From Subsaxibacter sp. CAU 1640 (lineage in GTDB: Bacteria; Bacteroidota; Bacteroidia; Flavobacteriales; Flavobacteriaceae): 64,000 nucleotides of DNA. Both the position numbers and the translations under genes were made by a program. Below, piece after piece: positions 25,217 through 34,600 of this stretch. Under the pieces are notes generated by a model. The model ran no database searches. It was not told the DNA's origin and was given only the letters and a program-made list of their open reading frames with translations. Each line of letters starts with the position of its first letter. Within the stretch, counting starts at the first letter, position 1. Location of the stretch: positions 248,001 through 312,000 of the forward strand of contig NZ_JALNMI010000003.1 of assembly GCF_023156585.1 (NCBI RefSeq), given 5' to 3'.

Positions 25217-25363
25217 ATCTCTTATGCCAAACAAATCCACTCGTACGCCTTAAGCAACCACTCGGACGCAAAGAGCATACGCAAGCACCCAGAACCTAAA
25301 CGCACGGACGCCAAACTCAACCGCACGGAAGCAAAGAGCATACGCACGCATGTAAAACAATAA
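25217..25363. repeat. 21-bp-period array D at the end of the polysaccharide locus
   Basis: Seven 21-bp units start at 25217, 25238, 25259, 25280, 25301, 25322 and 25343. The core is CGCACGGACGCAAAGAGCAT, with the second and fifth units nearly the same (CGGACGCAAAGAGCATA and CGGAAGCAAAGAGCATA). No indel is seen. It sits between the PhyH-like gene and the terminator of the large locus. Confidence 0.85.
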
Positions 25364-25388
25364 AGGGCACCATAGTTAATGATACCCT
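25364..25388 (-). terminator. Terminator of the polysaccharide utilisation operon
   Basis: On the minus strand GGGTATCAT and ATGGTGCCC pair over 9 bp (two G-U pairs) around a 5-nt loop, followed by TTTATTGTTTTA. It lies 24 bp past the stop of the last gene of the locus. Confidence 0.7.
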
Positions 25389-25411
25389 CTATTTCTAACA
25401 CGAAAGGCTGG

Positions 25412-26317
25412 TTAGTTTTTGACTAATCTGATACTTTGGCTTCCGGTTACGGTAGAAATTTTTGCGATATAAACACCTTTAGGAAACGCTTTTGAATCTA
25501 TTGATGCGTCTAGAGAATTTGGAATCAGTGTGGCCACTTGTTTACCCAACACATCATAAACCGTAATACTTTCAATCAGGTTGCTATTGGATACAATGTT
25601 CCAATGATTGTTAGTTGGGTTCGGATAAATTTTGAATTTTGATTCTGACGCCTCATCAACTGACAAGTTCATATTAGGTCCTACCACAATGCTTCCAAGA
25701 GCGTCATACGCAGCATCAAATGACGGGTCAGAATTGATATTAACGCCCACAACTTCAAATCCATACTGAATGTGCTGACCTGCCGTAGATTGCGAAGCAT
25801 CCAAAGCAATGGTAAAGTCTCCTACGCTCATGTCATACGTATAGGCCGTAAATGAGCTATAGTCGGCTGCAAATACTTTGATAAATGCCGTAGAAACAAA
25901 AGGAACAGATAAACCTGTACTATTTAAAGTATTGCTGATGACTTCACCGTTAAATGTAAAGGATGTTGCTGCCAAGTTATCATCTTGAATGTAAAAAGTA
26001 GCATCCATCACTTTATTTCCTTCAAGAACTCCTGAAGTCTGCCAATATGGATCGGTATCTCCAATTCTATTGGGTTTTAAAGTTAACGTGTTGGCACCCG
26101 TATCGACAATCGCAATCAAATCTGCAACGCCCCAAGCACTACCAAACTGGTAAGCACCGCCGTCTACAGGTTTATTGGATACGTTCATAAACCCTCCCCA
26201 ACCAGGCGGAGTGGTTGTTCCAGCAGTACTGGAAGCGTCAAAATTAATTACAGTTTGAGCTGTAATCAATTGCAATCCCATCATAAAAATGGCCATTAAA
26301 AAGTAATTTTTCTTCAT
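25412..26317 (-). CDS. Secreted protein with T9SS type A sorting domain, last gene of the laminarin-type block
   Basis: This 301-residue protein has a signal peptide (ending QLITAQ) and an N-terminal beta-rich region of about 200 residues without a family I recognise (TPPGWGGFMNVSNKPVDGGA, DATFYIQDDNLAATSFTFNG). The C-terminal type IX sorting domain (about 225-301) includes KFKIYPNPTNNHWNI, ESITVYDVLGKQV and PKGVYIAKIST. It is exported by T9SS and anchored or released at the cell surface. Lying directly after a GH16 gene, it is likely a glycan-binding or accessory protein for the same substrate. Confidence 0.85.
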   Translation of the reverse strand: MKKNYFLMAIFMMGLQLITAQTVINFDASSTAGTTTPPGWGGFMNVSNKPVDGGAYQFGSAWGVADLIAIVDTGANTLTLKPNRIGDTDPYWQTSGVLEGNKVMDATFYIQDDNLAATSFTFNGEVISNTLNSTGLSVPFVSTAFIKVFAADYSSFTAYTYDMSVGDFTIALDASQSTAGQHIQYGFEVVGVNINSDPSFDAAYDALGSIVVGPNMNLSVDEASESKFKIYPNPTNNHWNIVSNSNLIESITVYDVLGKQVATLIPNSLDASIDSKAFPKGVYIAKISTVTGSQSIRLVKN

Positions 26318-26344
26318 ACAGAACTATTAAAAGGTTAATACTAC

Positions 26345-27100
26345 TTAATCTTTGAACACTTTGACGTAATCCACCACAAATTTTTGTGGAAAAATGTTGT
26401 CATCTACCTCTGGCCCACCAAAATTGCCGCCTACAGCCATATTTAGTATGACATAAAATGGTTGGTCAAACGGCCAGGTGTTTTCGTTTTTTTCTTTTGG
26501 TGAAAAGGTATAGACTAAAGTATTATCTATATAAAAGGCTATGGCATCTTTGGTCCATCGACATTTGTACAGATGAAAGCCATCTTCTATATCCTTAACG
26601 GTGGTGATTTTTGTATTGACAGACTTACCGTGACTGTCTTGTGTATGTAATGTGGTATGGATTTCGTGCGGTGCCTTCCCTACATACTCCATAATGTCGA
26701 TTTCACCACTTTTTGGCCATCCAACTTCAGAAATATTACTACCCAGCATCCAGATGGCGGGCCAAATGCCTTGACCTGTGGATAGCTTGGCACGCACTTC
26801 AATAGTTCCATATTGAAATTCAAATTTTCCTTTTGTGGTAATACGCCCAGATTCATACAATGAGTCTTTAGTGGCTGTGATGACTAAATGACCATCTTTG
26901 ACCGCTACATTCTTCTTTGTGTAATGTTGGCGTTCGTTATTGCCCCATCCACAAATGTGAGGACAACCATTACCGAGTTCGTAATTCCAGTTTTCTTCAT
27001 TCAATTCAGAACCGTTGAACTGTTCCTCAAAAATGAGTTGCTGCGCATTGGACATCCAACCACACAACATCAATATAAAAAATACTCTTGCCTTTATCAT
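26345..27100 (-). CDS. Secreted GH16 endo-beta-glucanase (laminarinase-like)
   Basis: This 251-residue enzyme has a signal peptide (ending WMSNAQ) and a single GH16 domain. The catalytic motif is GEIDIMEYVG: nucleophile Glu133, Asp135 and acid/base Glu138. The E-x-D-x-M-E spacing (beta-bulge form) is that of laminarinases rather than lichenases. Other family landmarks are EVRAKLSTGQGIWPAIWMLG and NMAVGGNFGG. It is predicted to cut beta-1,3-glucan. Its start overlaps the stop of the GH3 gene by 4 bp. Confidence 0.92.
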   Translation of the reverse strand: MIKARVFFILMLCGWMSNAQQLIFEEQFNGSELNEENWNYELGNGCPHICGWGNNERQHYTKKNVAVKDGHLVITATKDSLYESGRITTKGKFEFQYGTIEVRAKLSTGQGIWPAIWMLGSNISEVGWPKSGEIDIMEYVGKAPHEIHTTLHTQDSHGKSVNTKITTVKDIEDGFHLYKCRWTKDAIAFYIDNTLVYTFSPKEKNENTWPFDQPFYVILNMAVGGNFGGPEVDDNIFPQKFVVDYVKVFKD

Positions 27101-29397
27101 TTTAAAGTGAATTGAGACGTTAAACTTGCAGTAGAATCACCACCGACAAATACAGTAAAATCTCCAGGCTCTACCACAAACTTACCATCATTGTCATAAA
27201 AACCTAATTCTTTATCAGTGAGCATCAACGTGATGTTCTTTGTTTCATTTGGATTGAGTTCTACCAATTCAAATCCTTTTAATTCTCTTACAGGACGTGT
27301 GATGCTTGCAAACTCGTCGCGCAAATACAATTGCGCCACTTCCTTACCTTTTACCTTACCTGTATTCTTCAAATCAAAAGACACCTTCACTTGATGGTCT
27401 GCTATTTTTTCAACCTTAAGATTAGTATATGCAAATGTAGTGTAGCTCAATCCATAACCGAACGGATACAATGGCTCATTGCTCACATCTGTATAGTGCG
27501 ACCAAAATACCTCGCCTGGCGAAGGCAAGTTAGGTCTGCCAGTACTTTTGTGGTTGTAATAAATAGGCACTTGCCCTACGTTTTTAGGAAAGGTCATTGG
27601 CAATTTTCCACTCGGATTATAATCACCGTACAACACTTGTGCAATGGCATTACCACTTTGGGTACCCAAATGCCACGCTTCCACTATCGCAGGAACGTGT
27701 TCATCTGCCCAGTTGATGGTCAACGGACGACCATTATTGAGTACCAACACGATGTTTTTGTTTGCTTTATAAACCTCTTCCAATAACTCCTGTTGTACAC
27801 CTGTAAGATTTAAATCGGTTCGGCTACGTCCTTCACCAGTATGCAGACCGTGTTCGCCAAGCACCATCACTACCACATCAGCATTTTTTGCTGTGGCAAT
27901 GGCTTTAGGAAATCCGCTTTTATCGGTAGCGTTGATGGTCAACTCTTTCGGAAACAACGTTTCACCTGTTACCACATCAGCACCTTTGGCATAGGTAATA
28001 GTATTGCCAGTATAGGCTTTCAAACCTTCGAGTAGTGATACTGCTGTGTTGTCATCTGCCCCGATACGCCAGCTACCCAACGGACTGGTTTTATCATTTG
28101 CCAAAGCACCTATAACGGCAATTTTTTGTCCTTTTTTCTTCAACGGTAAAACATTGTTGTCATTCTTCAACAATACAATCGATTTTTTAGCCATATCAAG
28201 CACCGCATCATTGATACGCCTGCTGCCAGTCACTTGTTTTTCTGTTTCTTCGTTGCAATATTTGTATGGGTCGTCAAACAATCCCAATTCAAACTTTACT
28301 TTTAGAATACGCTTAACGGCATCATCAATCAAAGATTCCTTGACTTTACCTGATTTTACCAAATTGACCAATTCATTGACATAAGCATACGATTCCATAT
28401 CCATATCAGACCCAGCCAGTACAGCCAATTCAGCTGCTTGGTTTCGGTTTTTGGCTTGTCTGTGAGCAATCATTTCATTGATGGAACCCCAATCTGACAC
28501 GACAAATCCATCAAAATCCCATTGTTTTTTTAGAACGTCTCTTTGAAGATAAGCATTACCCGTTGCCGGAAGACCATTCAATTCGTTGAAAGAGTTCATA
28601 AACGTTCTTGCACCAGCCTCAACAGAAGCTTTAAATGGAGGAAAAATGATATTGTTTAATGTTGATGTTCCTACATCGACTGTATTATAATCTCTACCAG
28701 CTTCAGAAAAACCATAGCCAGCAAAATGCTTTGCACAAGCCGCAATGGTATTGGCTGCTGATAAATCATCGCCTTGAAAACCTTCTACTCTAGCTACAGC
28801 AATTCTGGAACCCAAATAAGGGTCCTCGCCCGCTCCTTCCATAATACGTCCCCAACGTGCATCGCGAGAAATATCGACCATAGGTGCAAATGTCCAATTG
28901 ATTCCGGCCGCAGCAGCTTCTTCAGCAGCTACTTGCGCTGATAATTTAATAGCTTCTAAATCCCAACTTGCAGCTTCTGCAAGAGGAATCGGGCTAACTG
29001 TTTTATAACCGTGAACTACGTCAAACCCGATTATCAAAGGAATTCCTAAACGTGTTTCTTCAACGGCGATTTTCTGTACTGCTTTGACATCCTTTACACC
29101 TCGAACATTGAGCATAGAGCCTACCAATCCTTTTTTGAGGTGATCATATTTTTTCGCAGCATCTCCATTGGATGGTACAGGACCAGTTAGGTCCCAGAAA
29201 CCATTGTATTGATTCATCTGTCCAATCTTCTCCTCCAGAGTCATTTTACTCAACAAATCATTGACTTTGGCATCAATATCATCAATTTTCTCAACCCTTG
29301 GATCTTCTTGCAATTGAATAGTTGCATTGGCATCCTGACAGGACACCAATGCAATATTCAGACTAAAAAAAATAAATATGAATATGAGTTTTTTCAT
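27097..29397 (-). CDS. Lipoprotein GH3 beta-glucosidase (BglX-like)
   Basis: This 766-residue enzyme has lipobox Cys20 (ALVSC) and the full GH3 layout: a TIM-barrel domain with WTFAPMVDISRDARWGR and the nucleophile Asp302 in FVVSDWGS, an alpha/beta sandwich with GEHGLHTGEGRSR, and a C-terminal fibronectin-III-like domain (PFGYGLSYTTFAYTNL to the end). It should release glucose from the non-reducing ends of laminari-oligosaccharides in the periplasm or at the surface. It lies between two GH16 genes. Confidence 0.93.
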   Translation of the reverse strand: MKKLIFIFIFFSLNIALVSCQDANATIQLQEDPRVEKIDDIDAKVNDLLSKMTLEEKIGQMNQYNGFWDLTGPVPSNGDAAKKYDHLKKGLVGSMLNVRGVKDVKAVQKIAVEETRLGIPLIIGFDVVHGYKTVSPIPLAEAASWDLEAIKLSAQVAAEEAAAAGINWTFAPMVDISRDARWGRIMEGAGEDPYLGSRIAVARVEGFQGDDLSAANTIAACAKHFAGYGFSEAGRDYNTVDVGTSTLNNIIFPPFKASVEAGARTFMNSFNELNGLPATGNAYLQRDVLKKQWDFDGFVVSDWGSINEMIAHRQAKNRNQAAELAVLAGSDMDMESYAYVNELVNLVKSGKVKESLIDDAVKRILKVKFELGLFDDPYKYCNEETEKQVTGSRRINDAVLDMAKKSIVLLKNDNNVLPLKKKGQKIAVIGALANDKTSPLGSWRIGADDNTAVSLLEGLKAYTGNTITYAKGADVVTGETLFPKELTINATDKSGFPKAIATAKNADVVVMVLGEHGLHTGEGRSRTDLNLTGVQQELLEEVYKANKNIVLVLNNGRPLTINWADEHVPAIVEAWHLGTQSGNAIAQVLYGDYNPSGKLPMTFPKNVGQVPIYYNHKSTGRPNLPSPGEVFWSHYTDVSNEPLYPFGYGLSYTTFAYTNLKVEKIADHQVKVSFDLKNTGKVKGKEVAQLYLRDEFASITRPVRELKGFELVELNPNETKNITLMLTDKELGFYDNDGKFVVEPGDFTVFVGGDSTASLTSQFTLK

Positions 29398-31026
29398 CTA
29401 TTGATATACTCTTACATAATCAATTTCCATTGTAGACTCTGTGAAAGCAGGATCAACAGTTCCACCAAGGCTTCCACCCATAGCAATATTCAATATCAAA
29501 AAGAAATCATTGTTGAAAGGAGTTGTTGCATTATTAGGAACCGTATGGAACACCGTATCATCAACAAGCAACGTTATCATATCTGGAGTCCATTCTACAG
29601 TATAAAGATGAAATTCAGTTGTAGCTGTTGGATTCGGTGTTGTGTTTGCATTACCACCACCAGGTGATACACCAGGATAATGTAAAGCACCCAAAGTAGT
29701 TTGCTTATCTTGTCCTGTTTGCTCCATTATATCAATTTCACCACAACCAGGCCAAGGGTTGACATCATAATCTGCTCCCAACATCCATATAGCTGGCCAT
29801 GTACCGATACCTGCAGGAAGTTTAGCCCTAGCTTCTACTCGACCATAGGTGAACTCATACAGATTTTCAGATTTCAATCTTGCAGAGGTATAGCCACTAC
29901 CTTCAGCTTTTGCAGTAATTTTGAGATGACCGTCTTCAACTATTACATTATTTGCGCTGTTCGTGTAAGTCTGTAATTCACCATTGCCCCAACCGCCTGC
30001 ACCTAAATCATAGGTCCAATTATTAGAATCTGGAGCTCCGGCTGTATCAAATTCATCTGACCAAACCAAGTTATTGTAGATAGATGTAAATTCCTCATCA
30101 GCTGGCTCTTCAGAAGTAATAATGAACCACCAGTTGAATTCCGCATTCCCATCAGTAGTAGTTAACAACAACTCGTTAGGAACCGATCTATTAAATATTT
30201 GATACTGATGATTACCGCCTGTATAATATCCCATGAACGCAGTGCCAGACAAAACAATTGTTTCAACACCTCCTGGAGCTGTAATTTGCCAGTTGGCATT
30301 ATAGTCATTTAAAGGATAATTTAAAACATCAGCTCCTTGCAACTCGCAAGCTGGGCAAGCACCATTCAACTGTTGAATCAAACCATCGCGACCAAATACT
30401 GTTCCTGCAGGATTATTTGTTGGGTCGTCATTCGTATTATCTGTTATATGCGTAAATGTCCTGTCGATATTAAAGACATAACGATCATCATACATACCTG
30501 TACCAGCCTTTTCTTCAGGACCAGCACCATACCATTCTACAGGAATGGTTCCAGCTACTGGACCAAGCCCGAAGTGACCTTGTGCTTCAGATTTAATGCG
30601 CCATGTTCTACTTCCATCTCCTACCAACTTATCTAATAAATCTTGAGGTGGAGAATAGTTAACCTGCACCTCTACTTCGACAGTAGTAGATGAAGATACA
30701 CCACCCGTACCAAAAGCCAATACAGTTACTTGATAAGTGTTCACTCCTTGGTCAGAAAATAAGATTGTTGCTTGTCCATTCGTCGCATCCTCTTGAAATC
30801 CAGTTGCTATGAATCGGAAGGAAGAAGCATTGTCTGCATTAGCCTGAAAATTCACTGTTCCGCTGCCATCACCAAAAGGATTATCAGCATCTTGGCCAAC
30901 AATATCATATGTGACAACTATATTAGTAGGTGCCACGACATTCCCGAATGACGGATCATCTTCTTGACAACTTCCGAAAGCTACCAATAATAGTAATAAG
31001 GCTATATAATTATTTAATTTTTTCAT
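29398..31026 (-). CDS. Surface lipoprotein GH16 with PKD-like and unassigned N-terminal modules
   Basis: This 542-residue protein has lipobox Cys20 followed by QEDD, suggesting surface display. A PKD-like domain spans about 30-125. An unassigned module (about 135-305) contains GLGPVAGTIPVEWYG and YDDRYVFNIDRTF and resembles the duplicated module of the next upstream gene. GH16 spans about 318-542, with catalytic GEIDIMEQTG (Glu430, Glu435). It is a predicted outer-surface laminarinase that makes oligosaccharides for SusCD import. The neighbouring genes are GH3 (0-bp gap) and the glycan-binding lipoprotein. Confidence 0.92.
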   Translation of the reverse strand: MKKLNNYIALLLLLVAFGSCQEDDPSFGNVVAPTNIVVTYDIVGQDADNPFGDGSGTVNFQANADNASSFRFIATGFQEDATNGQATILFSDQGVNTYQVTVLAFGTGGVSSSTTVEVEVQVNYSPPQDLLDKLVGDGSRTWRIKSEAQGHFGLGPVAGTIPVEWYGAGPEEKAGTGMYDDRYVFNIDRTFTHITDNTNDDPTNNPAGTVFGRDGLIQQLNGACPACELQGADVLNYPLNDYNANWQITAPGGVETIVLSGTAFMGYYTGGNHQYQIFNRSVPNELLLTTTDGNAEFNWWFIITSEEPADEEFTSIYNNLVWSDEFDTAGAPDSNNWTYDLGAGGWGNGELQTYTNSANNVIVEDGHLKITAKAEGSGYTSARLKSENLYEFTYGRVEARAKLPAGIGTWPAIWMLGADYDVNPWPGCGEIDIMEQTGQDKQTTLGALHYPGVSPGGGNANTTPNPTATTEFHLYTVEWTPDMITLLVDDTVFHTVPNNATTPFNNDFFLILNIAMGGSLGGTVDPAFTESTMEIDYVRVYQ

Positions 31027-31042
31027 AATCTCTCTTTTTCAA

Positions 31043-33115
31043 TTATAATTTCACCAATTTAAACTGCCAGAATACACCGGCTCCTGCTTCAATGTATACA
31101 TCCATATTATTAGTATCTACCAAAGTAACATTATAGGTGATGCTTAATGGTACAGCTACATTTGGCAGTTCTCCTTGATTATTTGCTTTAGGAATTCCTA
31201 TAAAAGCACCTGTACCGTTTAATGTTACCGTACCTGCTCCTGCATCATATGTGTATGTGGCAGCATTGGAACCATCATGTGGTGCTACTGGAGCACCACA
31301 GGCGTCGCTGCCACCTTGCCATGGTTCTATCCAAGAAGCGGTCCCTAAATCGTTCATAAAACTACCATCAGCACCAAAAATGTATAAATCATCATAATAA
31401 CAATCTCTCAATGCCACACAAGCAGTATCGCAATTCCACCAGCCTATATCACCAACAGCAGGACCAACACCCAACGATCCAGCTATTTCCGCCATTTTCC
31501 AAGTTCCGGTAATTGGTGAAGAAGGAGCACTGGTTCGAATCATTCTATACTGCCAGAACACACCTGCTCCTGCCTCTATATAGACACTAATGGTATTATC
31601 ATCAATAACAGTTACATTGTAAGTAATTGAACTAGGAACTGCTACGTTTGGCAATTCGCCTTGGTTATTTGCTTTAGGTAATCCTAAAAAGGCTCCCGTA
31701 CCATTTAAGGTAACAGTATTAGCACCAGCATTATAAGTGTAAGTTGCAGATGCTGAACCGTCATACGGAGGCGCTGGAGGTCCGCAAGCATCGCTTCCAC
31801 CTTGCCATGGCTCAATCCAAGAGTCTGCACCTAAATCATTGGTAAAGCTTCCATCAGAACCAAAAATATACAAGTCATCATAATAACATGCCCTTGTAGT
31901 GACGCATCCTGCATCACAATTCCACCAACTCGTATCACCAACTGCTGGACCAACACCTAAAGCACCTGCTTCTGGAGCCATTTGCCATGTTCCCACTAAA
32001 CTAAACGCAGTCGAAGGTGCTCGGTAGAAATATAAATTATCGACAAAAATTGTTCCACCAGCGGGATCCCCATCAAATTTAAATTGAATGATATCAGCAA
32101 AGTTTACCAATGGATTTTGATCTGTAAAAAACGATAAAGGAATGTCAAAAGACGTCCATTGTTGTGCAGTTAAATCTAAATCGTAAGCCGTTTCGTTCGG
32201 TCCAGAACTGATAGGAGAAATTTTGGCATCATTGTCATCTGCAGTCCAGATATCAACATGTAGATATTCCATAGCGGAAACATCTGTTGAGCTACCCAAT
32301 TGAATTCCTTGATAATTTAAATTACCATATTGAATAATTTGACTAGTACCAACCGTTATTTCATTGAAAGTAGTGCTTTGTCCCCAATTTGGGTAGAAAT
32401 CTGTGCCCGTCAAGTTATCATAAGCATTACTATAAACTGAAATAACATTTTCAGCTGCCCTTGATGGTGGTGTTGGTGCAGCTGCCAACGGTTGCAAAAT
32501 AGCGGTGACTTCAAAATCTTCGGTATATGAAAGCGTTTCAATGGCACCACTGAAAGCCGTTACTGTAATAGTATAAATGCCAGCTTCTTGATAGACAAAT
32601 GAAACTGTTTCTTCATTATTACCTTGAACGACTTCACTTCCAGCCTCTCCAAAATCAACTTCATAATAAATAGCCAAATCAGCAGAAGCAGTCACATTTA
32701 CTTGTTTTGATATGGTTGGGTCGTTCTCAATTGTAACCATCAAATTTTGTGGTGGCTCAAAGGAAACAACCAAAGGCTGTGTAACTGTTGTAGATAATCC
32801 ATTTAACCCATATGCCGTGATTGTGATATCATAGCTTCCCTCTGCGTAAGTATGGGTTACACTCGATCCTGGATTGATATCTTCGGCGCCTTCAGATCCA
32901 TCACCAAACATCAAGTCAAATTTCGTGACACCTTCACCTAGAGGAGTCAGTGTAACCAACCCAGTATTGTCACTAGTAATACGTGCAGCAGCAGACACAT
33001 TCGTAGGTGCTGCTATACCATCGACATCTAGCGTATTGTCGTCTTCGGAACAAGCAATTACCATGAAGACCATGATAATTGCGCTCATTAAGTACTTAAT
33101 TTTTTTCATATGCAT
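31043..33115 (-). CDS. Surface glycan-binding lipoprotein: two PKD domains, a CBM-like domain and a duplicated C-terminal module
   Basis: This 690-residue protein has lipobox Cys22 followed by SEDD, so it is probably surface-exposed. Two PKD-like domains (about 33-205) include LMFGDGSEG and VDFGEAGSE turns. A beta-sandwich segment (about 215-370) has LHVDIWTADDND and FVDNLYFYRAP, like carbohydrate-binding modules. Two near-identical modules follow (about 375-535 and 537-690), each with LGVGPAVGD, WWNCD, CYYDDLYIFG, WIEPWQGGSDACG, NNQGELPNVAVP and YIEAGAGVFWQ. There are no catalytic motifs. Its position after susD matches the surface glycan-binding protein (SusE/F-like) role. Confidence 0.88.
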   Translation of the reverse strand: MHMKKIKYLMSAIIMVFMVIACSEDDNTLDVDGIAAPTNVSAAARITSDNTGLVTLTPLGEGVTKFDLMFGDGSEGAEDINPGSSVTHTYAEGSYDITITAYGLNGLSTTVTQPLVVSFEPPQNLMVTIENDPTISKQVNVTASADLAIYYEVDFGEAGSEVVQGNNEETVSFVYQEAGIYTITVTAFSGAIETLSYTEDFEVTAILQPLAAAPTPPSRAAENVISVYSNAYDNLTGTDFYPNWGQSTTFNEITVGTSQIIQYGNLNYQGIQLGSSTDVSAMEYLHVDIWTADDNDAKISPISSGPNETAYDLDLTAQQWTSFDIPLSFFTDQNPLVNFADIIQFKFDGDPAGGTIFVDNLYFYRAPSTAFSLVGTWQMAPEAGALGVGPAVGDTSWWNCDAGCVTTRACYYDDLYIFGSDGSFTNDLGADSWIEPWQGGSDACGPPAPPYDGSASATYTYNAGANTVTLNGTGAFLGLPKANNQGELPNVAVPSSITYNVTVIDDNTISVYIEAGAGVFWQYRMIRTSAPSSPITGTWKMAEIAGSLGVGPAVGDIGWWNCDTACVALRDCYYDDLYIFGADGSFMNDLGTASWIEPWQGGSDACGAPVAPHDGSNAATYTYDAGAGTVTLNGTGAFIGIPKANNQGELPNVAVPLSITYNVTLVDTNNMDVYIEAGAGVFWQFKLVKL

Positions 33116-33120
33116 TTTTT

Positions 33121-34590
33121 TTAATATCCATCATTTTGTGGCCAACGATTACCGGCCAATTCAATTTCTATTCTAGGTATTGGGAAGAGCACATTTCTAC
33201 CAGTAAAACCTGGTATTGAACTCGTTTGACCTGTTCTAACTTGATCGAAGAAGCGATGTCCCTCGCCTGCCAATTCCAGGCGTCTCTCATTCCATATATC
33301 TTGTGTTAAGGCGGAACCAGAAGATGTGATATCATGATTCGTATCTCCAAAAGCACGACGTCTCACCCTATTCAAATACGCTTGAGCTGTGCCATCTCCC
33401 AACCCACCTCGACTGTAGGCTTCGGCAGCCATCAATAGTACGTCTGAAAAACGTATGGCTCTGTAATTATTACTATGGTTGATGTTTTGATCTGGCAATA
33501 CGGCTTCCGCATAAGGCAAGTATTTGTGATTGAAATACCCAGTATGCTCATTTCCTTCGGTAATGGTAACATCAGGTCTTGAAGCCATAAAAGCATTAAC
33601 ATCAAAAATGGTAGGCTCTCTTCTTGTATCTCCATCTTCATAAGCATCATAAAGCTCCTGAACCGGTACATTAAAGCTGAAACCATAGGCATAAGGTGAA
33701 TAATTACCGCCTAGCCATCTCACTCCCATAAAACCTGCGGCTACATTTCCTTCAACGCATTGAAAACAACCAAAGCTTGCTCCTTCCTGTCCTCCCGAAT
33801 ATTGTACTTCAAAAACCGACTCTATATTGTTTTCATTTGAATTCAAGAAAATTGTTGAATAATCGCTAACGAGATCATATGGTCCTTCATTAATCACTCT
33901 ATCAAGCACTGTTACCGCCTCTGGAAATTTGTCTTGATATAAATAAATTTTTCCAAGCAATGCTAGGGCAGCACCTTTTGTTACTCGACCATTTTGGTCT
34001 TGTTGCCAAGGCAAATCATCAATGATGCTGTTCAAGTCTTGTTCCAATTGAGCATAAACTTGTGCTTTTGGGGTTCTATCTATTGATTGCGATTCTTCAA
34101 TAGAAATACGACCATCCAAATACATTGGCACATCTCCAAAGAATTTTACCAATTCAAAATAATAGTATGAACGCAAGAAAAGGTTCTCGGCAAGCAATTG
34201 ATCTTTACCACTAAAATCAGTTTTATCCTTAAATTCAATAATGTAATTTGCTCTACTAATTCCAGCATACATCCATTGAAATACGCTACGCAATGCGCCA
34301 TTATCCGCGGTATGCGTCATATCATCAATTTGTTGCCAATCCAAAACGTCTGTAGCATCTCCACCACCGCAGAGCGTATTATCTGATGCGATTTCGCCAA
34401 GAACATTGCTCAAATAAGTGGTCGAAAGTAAATCATATACCCCAACCAACGCGTTCTGGTAATCTGATTCTGAATTAAAATAGTTCTCACTGTTTTCTTG
34501 GCCCTCTGGCAATATTTCCAAGTAATCGTCGCATGCATAGCAAATCATGAGTACCATTACTATTGTTATTTGTTTCAAAGTTATTTTCAT
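33121..34590 (-). CDS. susD: SusD-like starch/laminarin-binding outer-membrane lipoprotein
   Basis: This 489-residue lipoprotein has lipobox Cys19 (ICYAC) and then DDYLEILPEGQ, typical of SusD/RagB. The TPR-rich body includes ENYFNSESDYQNALVGVYD, RSYYYFELVKFFGDVPMYLD and AALALLGKIYLYQDKFPEAV. The C-terminal part has RFSDVLLMAAEAYSRG and DIWNERRLELAGEGHRFFD. It forms the lid over the SusC channel and binds oligosaccharide. The ATG at 34590 is preferred over 34662 because it begins the signal peptide and leaves 10 bp after susC. The symbol marks family membership only. Confidence 0.93.
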   Translation of the reverse strand: MKITLKQITIVMVLMICYACDDYLEILPEGQENSENYFNSESDYQNALVGVYDLLSTTYLSNVLGEIASDNTLCGGGDATDVLDWQQIDDMTHTADNGALRSVFQWMYAGISRANYIIEFKDKTDFSGKDQLLAENLFLRSYYYFELVKFFGDVPMYLDGRISIEESQSIDRTPKAQVYAQLEQDLNSIIDDLPWQQDQNGRVTKGAALALLGKIYLYQDKFPEAVTVLDRVINEGPYDLVSDYSTIFLNSNENNIESVFEVQYSGGQEGASFGCFQCVEGNVAAGFMGVRWLGGNYSPYAYGFSFNVPVQELYDAYEDGDTRREPTIFDVNAFMASRPDVTITEGNEHTGYFNHKYLPYAEAVLPDQNINHSNNYRAIRFSDVLLMAAEAYSRGGLGDGTAQAYLNRVRRRAFGDTNHDITSSGSALTQDIWNERRLELAGEGHRFFDQVRTGQTSSIPGFTGRNVLFPIPRIEIELAGNRWPQNDGY

Positions 34591-34600
34591 GTTTATATTA

